Shown here piece by piece: positions 16,801 to 23,885 of a stretch of 64,000 nt of DNA. Under the pieces are notes generated by a model. That model ran no database searches. It saw only the letters and a program-made list of their open reading frames with translations, and was not told where the DNA came from. Source of the DNA: a bacterium (GTDB lineage Bacteria; Patescibacteriota; Saccharimonadia; Saccharimonadales; UBA4665); contig JAJZMX010000004.1 of assembly GCA_021848145.1 (NCBI GenBank), positions 248,001 to 312,000 of the forward strand, read 5' to 3'. The position numbers and the translations under genes were made by a program. Numbering within the stretch: position 1 is the first letter of the stretch; the number at the start of each line of letters is the position of its first letter.

Positions 16801-18431
16801 CCACTACAGCTAGATCCACCATTTGCTGTGTTTATATATTGGCCGCCCCAAATATAGATGAACCCATTGTATATTACGCTAGCAGCTAATGAGCGAGCAG
16901 TGCTAAAACTATTAGAACTAGTAGTCCATGTTGAAGTACTGCCGTCACTATTAATTCTTGCATATCTAACTGAGTTATAGAATGAGCATCCGTTTTGACC
17001 AGCTAAGACATAAAGATATCCGTTGTAGGCATCAATATTAACGCCTTCTGAAGTATTGCCGTAACTGTTACTATCTGCAGTCCAGCTTCCCAGACTACCG
17101 TTAGAATTTATTTTTGCATAGTATATATTGCTAGTGCTTAAAGCGCTACTGGCGATATATATGTAACCGTTATAAGTAACGGCTGATATTTGAGTATTGC
17201 TGCTAATAGGTATGCTCGTTGTGCTGCACCATGCACCGGTACACGTGCCTACTCCAGGAGATACAAGACTGCCATTTGAATTAATTTGAGAGAAATTAAC
17301 TGCATTGTCATTACTTCCGTCGCCTATTGAGTAAATAAAGCCATCGTAATTTACACTTGCTGGACCAAAACTACCGCTTGGAAGATAGTTGGCAGAAGAA
17401 TTAGTCCACCCACTATCTATGCCACCACCTGTTAAATTGGCATTTGTTACTGAAGATCCAGTACCGTTAAGGCTTACCCCGCCTTGGTTGTTGCCTAAGT
17501 TAAAATTGTAAGCGGAATTTACCAGAATACTTGGATCTATGGTTATTGGGTAGTTTAGGTTTGCTAAGTCGGATGCAGCTATTGTTATGTTGTTTCCGTT
17601 TAGCCTAAATCTAGCTTTTCCGGCTATTTTACCTCCTTTTTGGCCATTTGTTTCTTTGACTACGGGTGGCAATAACTCAAATACTAAGTTATTTTTAGGT
17701 GACTTCTGTCTAGCTTCTTGTACTTTTTGCATATCTGATTGTGAACCGTAACTTATGTGGCCAAATAATACGGAACTGGCTGAATATATTCCTATAGCGC
17801 CATTCGGCATTGCTTTAGCAGCTAGGTCACTTGGTAATTTAAGTTTGTATGAAAAACTTAGCTTGTTGCCTGCTGGTTTATTAATTATTAGATCTTCCTT
17901 AACTCCATCGCTTCTGATTGTGTAGATTGCTTGGTTTTGTCTGTTGGATAATAATGGATAAACAAAGTGGCTTTTAACTTCTTTAGCAGGATAAGTACCG
18001 AATTGTGGAATTAATCTAAATGAAAGGTTACTTTTGTTATCTTGAACTTTAATCCCCTGAGACAAAATCCTTGGAATTTTTGTACCATATGATAAAGGAT
18101 CGTAATTGCTGTTGCTTATTTGGATGTTTGGAACAGAACTTTTCTGGGAACTGTTACTTTTAAGAACATAGGTGTTGTTGGTAAAAACTAACTTGTTTGT
18201 AAGTTTTGTGTCAACAGCCCCTACTAAATTTTTAGTCTGATTATTGAAGTTGTAGTTTGGTCTAGTTGTAACATACAATAGCCCTATAGAGATTGCCGGC
18301 ACTATAAATAGAATCGCAAAAAGCGACACATGAAAACTAAGTTTGGTTTTTGTATACCAATGTATCTTAAATCGCTGTCGTTTGGATTTATAACGCAACA
18401 TTGATATGTTTTTTTTATTTAAGGCGAACAC
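13881..18431 (-). CDS. Giant Kelch-repeat surface protein
   Basis: This 1516-residue protein has a basic N-terminus and one membrane span (about 33-52, FHVSLFAILFIVPAISIGLLYV), so its bulk should face outside as a type II protein. Residues 55-300 are a beta-rich module ending in YPITIDPSI, as in some RHS-type wall proteins. From about 340 to 1370 I count 18 Kelch-like units of 45-70 residues built on a YNGYIY-hydrophobic-GG core, usually followed by YAxINSNGSLGSWT. That is enough for about three six-bladed propellers. The C-terminal 130 residues are another beta-rich module with no anchor. It is very rich in Asn, Ser, Gly and Tyr. The start is GTG 18431 (ATG at codon 11 is possible). Adhesion to a host or matrix is a guess. 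Confidence 0.85.
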   Translation of the reverse strand: MFALNKKNISMLRYKSKRQRFKIHWYTKTKLSFHVSLFAILFIVPAISIGLLYVTTRPNYNFNNQTKNLVGAVDTKLTNKLVFTNNTYVLKSNSSQKSSVPNIQISNSNYDPLSYGTKIPRILSQGIKVQDNKSNLSFRLIPQFGTYPAKEVKSHFVYPLLSNRQNQAIYTIRSDGVKEDLIINKPAGNKLSFSYKLKLPSDLAAKAMPNGAIGIYSASSVLFGHISYGSQSDMQKVQEARQKSPKNNLVFELLPPVVKETNGQKGGKIAGKARFRLNGNNITIAASDLANLNYPITIDPSILVNSAYNFNLGNNQGGVSLNGTGSSVTNANLTGGGIDSGWTNSSANYLPSGSFGPASVNYDGFIYSIGDGSNDNAVNFSQINSNGSLVSPGVGTCTGAWCSTTSIPISSNTQISAVTYNGYIYIASSALSTSNIYYAKINSNGSLGSWTADSNSYGNTSEGVNIDAYNGYLYVLAGQNGCSFYNSVRYARINSDGSTSTWTTSSNSFSTARSLAASVIYNGFIYIWGGQYINTANGGSSCSGEYQTLNDIQYAPIQSNGDVGAWSSIGTIPTTTIDSSYSCSGQQVGTDAMDYGVYDGYLYSIGGLGEASCTNVTPYQAYGTNDNVFSLASINANGTINPWEQSTSLAQSIYDNNNGATIYNNYIYLVGGYYNNSTNSPDVQYAQIAPAGALPNPITTTSLNTAVYSAATATYNGYIYTITGDNNGASSGAVQYAKINSNGTLGSWTTSSNTIGTAVSGAGIVIYYGHILIFGGTNGVAQGTISESTIGTGGAPGKFSSANIGMPTGEALMGVGQYNGYVYLVGGGQQNLLSLVAVPNVYYDTISSSGTLGSSWTAATSLSTAEEAPGVTIYDGYIYVIGGDSSGSGSYNNLVQYTAICTGQNTNLGCTTSSAYGSIGTWQVLSANNYPASMYGIGVASNNGYIYALGGYNGSSMSSNIYYSVIATDGSLSAPPGASGCSGVWCPSSSLPSGESGMGVVINNGYLYSIGGATAANTSTVNNYIFAINNGGGGGLSSVNLTSAFTKGRNLAATVAYNGYLYLLGGVAGSGNSGNDCTTGTYMYCNGVQYAPINANGSLGTWVYTTSFSGPRGGLAAVAYNGYMYILGGYNGSSSLNDVQYAIINSNGTLGSWNYTYNSANNGTTFSGGFTNAREGEGAVVYNGKLYLFGGEGSTYYSDVQYASINNNGTIGSWTTDSNSMYIDVAYFGFTEYNGYIYAVGGVNANYYYQLVQYAKINSNGSVGQWNYTTSVYENARVYNSAVAYNGYLYVIGGDNDSSTNYSDIQYAPINSDGTLGNWQYTTPINTSYNAGNGLSATVFKGYLYILGGNSGSTYYNDTTYYPIQSIARVGHYSISIDMGNGVDVTPVELMYYGQALGNPLIGGLSGTGGISIQYSYASTSCTTFNNPTRINGSQFDLLYKIAMTADGCGNSDAVAQYAQLYFTLNDSLTTTFPDIYSNHSSITSLKIYYHPNTSMRLRGGATFNNGSLQSLDTTP

Positions 18432-18656
18432 CTCTTTTTTCTATTCTCCACCTATAAAATAAAATGCAGGAAACTTTAAATATATTTTAGCATAAGCACT
18501 TGTAATATAACTGATAATTGCTTAAATGCACTGAATTATAAACTAATCTTTATTGAATCTAATTTAGTAATATATATTTATAGCCATAAATGCACAATTA
18601 AATACCAATATGCCTTAGCATAATCAGTTCTTTATTAGTTTTATATAATTTAAAAG

Positions 18657-18860
18657 CTACTTACGCTTTGGTGCTTCGTTTCTGCCAAGACTTTTCTTTG
18701 TTTCTGTAAACACTACATGACGCCTTAGCTTAGGACTGTACTTTCTTAAGTTTAACTTATCAGGTGTGTTTATAGTGTTTTTAGTGGTGTAGTAGATCCG
18801 TTCACCACTTTCTTCACTAACAAGTCCGATTATCTTTCTCTTGTCGCTCTTTTTTGCCAT
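18657..18860 (-). CDS. rpmG: Ribosomal protein L33, cysteine-free type
   Basis: This is 50S protein L33, 67 residues. The core [45 protein letters not shown] matches L33. The two CxxC pairs of the zinc-binding form are absent. A short basic tail (GRNEAPKRK) extends it. It stands alone between a tRNA and the Kelch gene, with its own promoter just upstream. Confidence 0.92.
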   Translation of the reverse strand: MAKKSDKRKIIGLVSEESGERIYYTTKNTINTPDKLNLRKYSPKLRRHVVFTETKKSLGRNEAPKRK

Positions 18861-18868
18861 AGGAAATT

Positions 18869-18896
18869 ATTCTAACAGATGTATTAAGTTATGTAA
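18869..18896 (-). promoter_or_regulatory. Promoter of rpmG
   Basis: TTACAT, 16 bases, TAGAAT on the minus strand, ending 8 bases before ATG 18860. The -35 starts one base past the tRNA-Thr 3' end. A leader of 0-2 bases is predicted. Confidence 0.55.
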
Positions 18897-18897
18897 A

Positions 18898-18973
18898 TGG
18901 AGCCACGACCGGGGTTCGAACCCGGGACCTCATCCTTACCATGGATGCGCTCTACCAACTGAGCTATCGCGGC
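18898..18973 (-). tRNA. tRNA-Thr (anticodon GGT)
   Basis: The acceptor arm GCCGCGA pairs with TCGTGGC (one G-U), and CCA is encoded. The anticodon loop ATGGTAA gives GGT, reading ACC/ACU. It is transcribed away from the tRNA-Thr(TGT)-tRNA-Tyr pair on the other strand. Confidence 0.96.
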
Positions 18974-19126
18974 AATATCTGTAATAGTATATATCTTAGT
19001 ATTATATTCAGGTAGTAAATGAAGCAGCAAACAGAATTCTACTTAGACGTATCTTTTAAATTTAAAGAACTTACTGTAGTCTAATTGGTGAATTATTGGT
19101 AAACTTTTAAGCTAGATACAGGTTAC

Positions 19127-19203
19127 GCCGCCTTAGCTCAGTTGGTTAGAGCGTCAGTTTTGTAAACTGAAAGTCGTCGGTTCGAATCCGACAGGCGGCT
19201 CCA
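19127..19203 (+). tRNA. tRNA-Thr (anticodon TGT)
   Basis: The acceptor arm GCCGCCT pairs with AGGCGGC, discriminator T, CCA encoded. The anticodon loop TTTGTAA gives TGT, reading ACA. It is 7 bases from tRNA-Tyr, so the two are co-transcribed. Confidence 0.97.
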
Positions 19204-19210
19204 TTAAGTA

Positions 19211-19296
19211 GCAGGGATAGTGAAGCGGTCAAACACGACTGTCTGTAAAACAGTTGGCATTCGCCTTCGGGGGTTCGAATCCCTCTCCCTGCACCA
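19211..19296 (+). tRNA. tRNA-Tyr (anticodon GTA)
   Basis: A class II tRNA with a long variable arm. The acceptor GCAGGGA pairs with TCCCTGC, discriminator A, CCA encoded. The anticodon loop CTGTAAA gives GTA. It is the partner of tyrS near the other end of the window. Confidence 0.97.
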
Positions 19297-19647
19297 GACT
19301 TAAGTTCAGGTTGAATATATCACCAATCCTTAAACTTGAACCTAGCAGAATATCTTTCATTATAGTAAAGATCCTTTTGGGTTAGTTGGTGATCATTTTA
19401 ATTCGAAGCTTGCTAATAGAGACTGTTCTGGCTTTTTTTCTTTTCTAAGGAAAGAGCTTATTTTTCTAATTGCAGTGTTGTGGTTAAAGAACCATTAACT
19501 CTTGTTGAGCCTCGGTTATCACAAGTGAATTTTGCTAATAAATACGATAATACTTGGTTAGATTAGGACAATAAATTATCCGTAACGGTGTTGTTGCATA
19601 ATTTCTTTATTGGTTAAATTGAAAATAATCAGGTTTATAATAATATT
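19297..19647. other. AT-rich intergenic stretch after the tRNA pair
   Basis: These 351 bases have no credible ORF or RNA gene that I can recognise. A pyrimidine-rich run near 19430-19445 is followed by an imperfect hairpin (CTTTTC/GAAAG) and TTATTTTTC, which might end a transcript. The right end holds the promoter of the YdeI-like gene. Confidence 0.4.
19636..19641 (+). promoter_or_regulatory. -10 box of the YdeI-like gene
   Basis: A perfect TATAAT ends 6 bases before ATG 19648, so transcription should start at or next to that codon. No clear -35 at the right distance. Confidence 0.5.
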
Positions 19648-19959
19648 ATGATTAAAATGGAAATGCCCGAAGGGACAGTTCATAAAGTTCCAATAGATTT
19701 GAGGGAAGCACTATATTCAAACCAAAAAGCGTTATTAGCATGGAGAAGTTTAACTCCTTTAGCTCGTAATGAATGGATATGCTGGACAATCTCAGTAAAA
19801 CAAAAATCTACTAGAGATAAGCATATAAGACGTGTAATTTTAGAACTTAGTGATGGTGTTAGGCGTCCTTGTTGCTGGATAGGTTGTATACACAGAAAGG
19901 ACAAAGCTTTAAGTCCTTCTGTTAAGTGGGTTTTAAGTAATAAGCCTAAATTTAAGTAG
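19648..19959 (+). CDS. YdeI/OmpD-associated family protein (C-terminal domain type)
   Basis: The 103 residues match the short domain of the YdeI family: DLREALYSNQKALLAWRSLTPLARNEWICWT, then KSTRDKHIRRVILELSDGVRRPCCWIGCIHR. The family occurs near stress and antimicrobial-peptide resistance genes, but the biochemical role is unclear. ATG 19648 sits next to a -10 box, and a second ATG at 19657 is also possible. The next small gene follows by 21 bases and has a Shine-Dalgarno, so the two form an operon. Confidence 0.75.
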   Translation: MIKMEMPEGTVHKVPIDLREALYSNQKALLAWRSLTPLARNEWICWTISVKQKSTRDKHIRRVILELSDGVRRPCCWIGCIHRKDKALSPSVKWVLSNKPKFK

Positions 19960-19980
19960 TTAATGATACGGAGTAGTAAT

Positions 19981-20229
19981 ATGAATCATGACGTAATTAG
20001 TGATCGATTAAGATTCGAAGTTTTGGATCGAGCTATGAGTGTTTTGGAAGGAGTTGGTTTTTTAGCCTTATCTGGCACTGGAGCATTTGCCATTTCTAGT
20101 GGTGATTTTGTTGGTATTTTACCGGCAGTTGTAGGATTAGGGTTGTCAGCATTATGTTTTAATGAAGCTGTAGATTCTACAAGAGATATAAAAAATCTTA
20201 AAAATAAAGCCGATTCAATTATTTTCTAA
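19981..20229 (+). CDS. Small two-span membrane protein, unknown
   Basis: The 82-residue product has a charged N-terminal segment (MNHDVISDRLRFEVLDRAMSVLEG), two hydrophobic stretches (VGFLALSGTGAFAISS and VGILPAVVGLGLSALCF) and a charged tail. I chose ATG 19981 because GGAG lies 8 bases upstream; an in-frame ATG at 19963 has nothing comparable. Family unknown. It lies behind the YdeI-like gene. Confidence 0.6.
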   Translation: MNHDVISDRLRFEVLDRAMSVLEGVGFLALSGTGAFAISSGDFVGILPAVVGLGLSALCFNEAVDSTRDIKNLKNKADSIIF

Positions 20230-20399
20230 CCAAACTTCCTTTGGGTTTAATCTTGGTAAAAGTAGTAAATGAATTCATTAATTTTATTAATTTCCAAGTG
20301 ATTTTTTTGCTAACATAAATAATTAACATAGATTCAATCGTAATTTTAAATCGTTCGTACTATTATGGGCATTAAATAAGCTGAAATTTGGAGGAAATT

Positions 20400-20759
20400 A
20401 TGGGAGAAGTACTAAAACAAGATGGAGCAGCAGAATATAGGGTGTTCGGCGATGCATACAGTTTAAAAGATGGCATGTCCGATGAAGAAACAAGGCTTTC
20501 TTTCTTTACGTCGAGGTTAGAACAAATTAATTCTGGTGCATTAACTTGGCTTCCTAGAACGTTAGAGTCAGATAGTGGTATAGCTGCTGATCTATATAAG
20601 AATTCTAAAATTATTGCAACATTAGTCTTTGAATATGACCAAGGACTTGCAAGTGTATATACAGTTAGTTCTGAAAGTCCTTTAGTAGGCACTACATTAC
20701 TGGATAACGTAAGCTTCAGCGATGCTGTAACTGCAGCCGAACTTTTCGCTGATAAATAA
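20400..20759 (+). CDS. Small orphan protein, unknown
   Basis: A soluble 119-residue acidic protein (MGEVLKQDGAAEYRVFG...), without membrane segments or recognised motif. The start is fixed by GGAGG five bases before ATG 20400, one of the best ribosome sites in the window. An in-frame TTG at 20388 lies upstream of that site. A long ORF on the opposite strand overlaps nearly all of it, but has no such signal. Confidence 0.6.
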   Translation: MGEVLKQDGAAEYRVFGDAYSLKDGMSDEETRLSFFTSRLEQINSGALTWLPRTLESDSGIAADLYKNSKIIATLVFEYDQGLASVYTVSSESPLVGTTLLDNVSFSDAVTAAELFADK

Positions 20760-20820
20760 ACTAATATTTTGCTTCCGTCATTGATTAATAAATGCAACTA
20801 TTGGATTGTCTTTAGTGCCG

Positions 20821-20850
20821 TTGTATTTAATACTATTTGAGATATATAAT
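20821..20850 (+). promoter_or_regulatory. Promoter of the DUF4118-like gene
   Basis: TTGTAT, 18 bases, TATAAT. It is followed directly by the ATTCTAG-T-CTAGAAT palindrome that would cover the start of transcription. Confidence 0.5.
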
Positions 20851-20865
20851 ATTCTAGTCTAGAAT
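20851..20865 (+). promoter_or_regulatory. Operator-like palindrome
   Basis: A perfect 7-bp inverted repeat ATTCTAG-T-CTAGAAT directly abuts the -10 box. The place is right for a repressor site; no regulator can be named. Confidence 0.4.
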
Positions 20866-20902
20866 TGTTACACCTAAGTAGGGCATAATTTAATAATTCA
20901 TA

Positions 20903-21463
20903 ATGCTTAGTTGGAAGATGCTGAATGTTAAGAAAATACTAAACTTTTTATGGCCTTATTTCGGTGTTGTTATGGGCATGGCCCTAATGGCACTGTTTGA
21001 ACAGGAGTTTAGTTTTGTTAGAAAGGACTTTTTAGATCTACCTTTCATTTTGGTCTCAGTAATTGCTTCTATTTACGGCAATCTTTCGGTTGGTGTTTTT
21101 GGGATAGTTACTGGCATAACTTCAGTTGTGTTACTAGGATCGGAAGGTTATAGCCTAGATTTTCATAGTTTACCCCGAGTTTTAGCGTTCGCGATTACTT
21201 CAATCGTAATATTAATCCTCGCACGAAGAAGTAATAATTTGATAGTAAATAATCTAACTCTTTCTGAAACTGTTAGTCAGCTGACTCAGGCGACTAAAAA
21301 TCTTAAGAGTCAAGTTAGGTTAAATAAGAAAGATTTAAAGCATTTAAATAATCTTAATAAAGAGCTACGCATATTGGTAGATGACATAATGGATGACGAT
21401 AAGCTTTGGGCATCCAGTTTAAAAAACGATGTCCAGTCCAAGAAAAATAGTAGTTCGAAATAA
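20903..21463 (+). CDS. Membrane sensor-like protein (DUF4118-type) with coiled coil
   Basis: The 186 residues show four membrane spans within about residues 12-106 (YFGVVMGMALMALFE; PFILVSVIASIYG; VGVFGIVTGITSVVLLG; VLAFAITSIVILILARR). This pattern resembles the DUF4118 input region of KdpD-type sensor kinases. A predicted coiled coil follows (LSETVSQLTQATKNLKSQVRLNKKDLKHLNNLNKELRILVDDI). The kinase part is absent and the protein ends normally, so it is not obviously a broken gene. It may pair with a separate cytoplasmic kinase. ATG 20903 is used; ATG 20918 is possible. Confidence 0.55.
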   Translation: MLSWKMLNVKKILNFLWPYFGVVMGMALMALFEQEFSFVRKDFLDLPFILVSVIASIYGNLSVGVFGIVTGITSVVLLGSEGYSLDFHSLPRVLAFAITSIVILILARRSNNLIVNNLTLSETVSQLTQATKNLKSQVRLNKKDLKHLNNLNKELRILVDDIMDDDKLWASSLKNDVQSKKNSSSK

Positions 21464-21470
21464 ATATTAG

Positions 21471-22127
21471 CTAAACAACTACGCGTCTTTGTGGTCTAAG
21501 CATTTTTTTAGGTTTGCTAGATTGTTTAGATAACTTCTTTAGTTTATCTTCAACTAGATCAGCTTCCTCTGGCATGCCATGGCTTTCATAAGCTCTTTTT
21601 AAAAGTGATAAGGTCTCTTTATTGGTTTCAAGTTTTGCTGCAGTCTCTAGCTCTTGAAACATCATTTTATAGTTACCAAGTTTTTCTTGAACTTTTGCAT
21701 ATGCCACATGTCTTGCCGCGAGGTTATCTTCAAGTTTTAGTGCTTGCTCAAAGGCTATAGACGCTTTTTCGTAATTTTCGGTTTCATAATAAATTAGCCC
21801 AAGGTTATGCAGTGAAGATGGCGTTGCTTCTATGCTGCTAGCTATTTCAAAACAGTCGATGGCATCACGGTATTCCTTTTGCTTTGCGTAAAGTATGCCT
21901 AAGCGATTATATGCTGCAGCATTACGTTCGTCGATCTTTAATATTGTAAGAAGCGCTTTTTCTGCCCGAAGCATGCGGTTCTCTCGCATACTACTGTGTG
22001 CTATATCCCAAAGTTTACCGATATGGTCACCTATCTTTCTTGATGCGTTTGCGAACTCGTCTTCATGAACTGTTAGGTTGCGATATGCTAGTCCAGCGAA
22101 CGCTACAAGAATTAAAAGCTCATACAT
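21471..22127 (-). CDS. Membrane-anchored TPR protein
   Basis: The 218-residue protein has a short hydrophobic N-terminus (MYELLILVAFAGLAY) as a likely anchor, then tetratricopeptide repeats from about residue 50 to 185 (AAAYNRLGILYAKQKEYRDAIDCFEIASSIE; SSLHNLGLIYYETENYEKASIAFEQALKLE), and a basic tail (SSKPKKMLRPQRRVVV). TPRs bind other proteins, so a scaffold role is likely; the partner is unknown. It is the last gene of the trpS-rluD-holB run, 23 bases after the holB-like gene. Confidence 0.85.
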   Translation of the reverse strand: MYELLILVAFAGLAYRNLTVHEDEFANASRKIGDHIGKLWDIAHSSMRENRMLRAEKALLTILKIDERNAAAYNRLGILYAKQKEYRDAIDCFEIASSIEATPSSLHNLGLIYYETENYEKASIAFEQALKLEDNLAARHVAYAKVQEKLGNYKMMFQELETAAKLETNKETLSLLKRAYESHGMPEEADLVEDKLKKLSKQSSKPKKMLRPQRRVVV

Positions 22128-22150
22128 GGTTTAGAGATAAGTATACATTA

Positions 22151-23011
22151 TTAGATATGGAGCATTAAATAGGTTAGGGTTAGCCTAAGATTTGTCCTAG
22201 TCTCCAGATATCTATCTGATTGGTAAGATGATATAAGGACTTTATTCCAGCGTTTAACTTGTTTACCCTGAGCTGTCTCTAATGCCACCTTAGCCATTTG
22301 CTGTAATACACTAAGGGTATTAATTACGAGTTTGGGATCTTTAGTTAGGTTGTTTATTAGTGATAATCTTTCATAAGTATTTGCGATGAGTATTTTTCTT
22401 GCTGTAGCTACAGCTTGAGCCAATGGATGGTTTTTGTCTTCTGTAGCTACCGCAATAGCTAAACCAATCGTTCCTCCACTTATTGCTAATGCTTGCCTAG
22501 CCTTATCTTTGTCTATGCCTTGATCTTCTAAATATTTAATGAACTGGTTTTTTTCAGGATTTATTATTCTGATTAGATTTAGTCTCGAAAGAACTGTAAC
22601 TAATAGTTTAGTTGGATTTGAAGTAGATAAGATAAAAATAGTATCTTCTGGTGGTTGCTCCAATATTTTAAGCAATGCATTTTGTGCTTCTATGGTTAAG
22701 CACTCCGCATCATCTATGAGAATAACTCTTTTAATTCCCGGCTTTTTTAGAGGCACAGCCCTTGATATAAAATGATCTATAAGACGCGAAGAATCTATAG
22801 GTATTATTCCTTTTTCATTCGGTTTCAGATTTAATAAATAGGGGTAGGAACTTAGTTGGTCTTCTTCAATATCAAGAATTTGGCTAGCCAGCCATAATAA
22901 TATCGTCGACTTTCCGCTCCCCCTACTACCTTGAATTAGTATTTGACTAGGGTTTTTTAGGAAGGCTTTAATCTGTTTTTCAGTCTGAGGGTTAATCAAG
23001 AGTTTACTCAT
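22151..23011 (-). CDS. holB: DNA polymerase III delta-prime-like AAA+ ATPase
   Basis: The clamp-loader delta-prime subunit helps load the sliding clamp. The 286 residues have a Walker A motif GSRGSGKS at 28-35, the sensor region VILIDDAECLTIEAQNALLKILEQPPEDTIFILSTSNPTKLLVTVLSRL typical of DnaX/HolB, and a helical C-terminal region. The SRC arginine-finger motif of DnaX is seen only as LSRLN. Unlike many delta-prime proteins it keeps an intact P-loop. Its start overlaps the rluD stop by 8 bases, so the two are translated together. Confidence 0.82.
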   Translation of the reverse strand: MSKLLINPQTEKQIKAFLKNPSQILIQGSRGSGKSTILLWLASQILDIEEDQLSSYPYLLNLKPNEKGIIPIDSSRLIDHFISRAVPLKKPGIKRVILIDDAECLTIEAQNALLKILEQPPEDTIFILSTSNPTKLLVTVLSRLNLIRIINPEKNQFIKYLEDQGIDKDKARQALAISGGTIGLAIAVATEDKNHPLAQAVATARKILIANTYERLSLINNLTKDPKLVINTLSVLQQMAKVALETAQGKQVKRWNKVLISSYQSDRYLETRTNLRLTLTYLMLHI

Positions 23012-23885
23012 TTGGTAATCCTGCTTCTTTATTAATCAACATGTTAAACTCTTTTGGAGTAGTTGCCTTGAAAATTTTACGTTTCTTATTTGGTAGAGTT
23101 ATTTCAAGGCTTGATGCATGCAACATTAAACGATCATATGCCTTACCTCCATAAAAACTATCACCAACTATTGGGTGGTTAATTGCTTTTAGGTGGACAC
23201 GAAGTTGGTGAGTTCGACCAGTAGTAGGCATTAACTCCACCAAACAGTAGTTATTATTTTCTGATACAACCTTGTATTTGGTTATTGCTTCTTTTCCGTT
23301 TGGACCAGGCCTAAATGTAGATGGATGCTTTGGATTTCGTTCTATTGGCATATTGATGATAGCCTCTTTTTGACTAAGTTCTCCTTCAATAATAGCTAAA
23401 TATGTTTTTTTTACCTTTCTTTGGCTGAATTGTTTTTGTAAGTACTTAAGTGCTTCGTCGGTTTTAGCGCATATCATTACACCTGAGGTTGCTCGATCCA
23501 AACGGTGTACTATACCGCCACGCTCTCCACTTAAGTCTCTTAGTTTCGGCGCTAACCATGTTGCAACAGTAGCTTCTGGATTAAATGATCCTTTGCTGTG
23601 GGTTAAGACACCAACTGGCTTATTAATAACGATGCATTCATTGTCTTCATATATCGTTTGTATATTAATTTCTGGAACCCGACTAGTTTGCGTTTCAAAA
23701 TTAACTGTTATATTATCTCCGCTTTTAAGTTTATACCGAGCTGGATAGGGCTTTGAATTGACTAGAATCTTGTCCATTGCAAAAAGTTTTTGTATGTGTG
23801 ATCTGCTTAGATCTGTTATTTTACTTGTTAAATATAGATCTATTCGCCTACCTGCTTCCGAATTTAAAACCTTAAATTTAAGCAT
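23004..23885 (-). CDS. rluD: RluA/RluD-family rRNA pseudouridine synthase
   Basis: The enzyme isomerises specific uridines in 23S rRNA. The 293 residues start with an S4 RNA-binding domain (AGRRIDLYLTSKITDLSRSHIQKLF), followed by the synthase domain with catalytic Asp130 in GIVHRLDRATSG and the TGRTHQLRVHL motif. The exact target (RluD-type against RluC-type) cannot be set from sequence alone. It overlaps trpS by 8 bases and holB by 8 bases. Confidence 0.9.
   Translation of the reverse strand: MLKFKVLNSEAGRRIDLYLTSKITDLSRSHIQKLFAMDKILVNSKPYPARYKLKSGDNITVNFETQTSRVPEINIQTIYEDNECIVINKPVGVLTHSKGSFNPEATVATWLAPKLRDLSGERGGIVHRLDRATSGVMICAKTDEALKYLQKQFSQRKVKKTYLAIIEGELSQKEAIINMPIERNPKHPSTFRPGPNGKEAITKYKVVSENNNYCLVELMPTTGRTHQLRVHLKAINHPIVGDSFYGGKAYDRLMLHASSLEITLPNKKRKIFKATTPKEFNMLINKEAGLPNE

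Noticed and set aside
14342-17350. Recurring short DNA words, looking like a repeat array or CRISPR
   Set aside because: The repeats keep the reading frame and encode the YNGYIY..GG Kelch core; spacing varies from 45 to 70 codons and the copies are not identical.
19297-19647. Possible structured RNA gene after tRNA-Tyr
   Set aside because: No fold, tmRNA, RNase P or SRP signature could be recognised; only weak imperfect hairpins are present.
20372-20797. 141-codon minus-strand ORF opposite the 119-residue gene
   Set aside because: It has no ribosome site or promoter, while the plus-strand gene has GGAGG exactly placed before its ATG; it is the antisense shadow.
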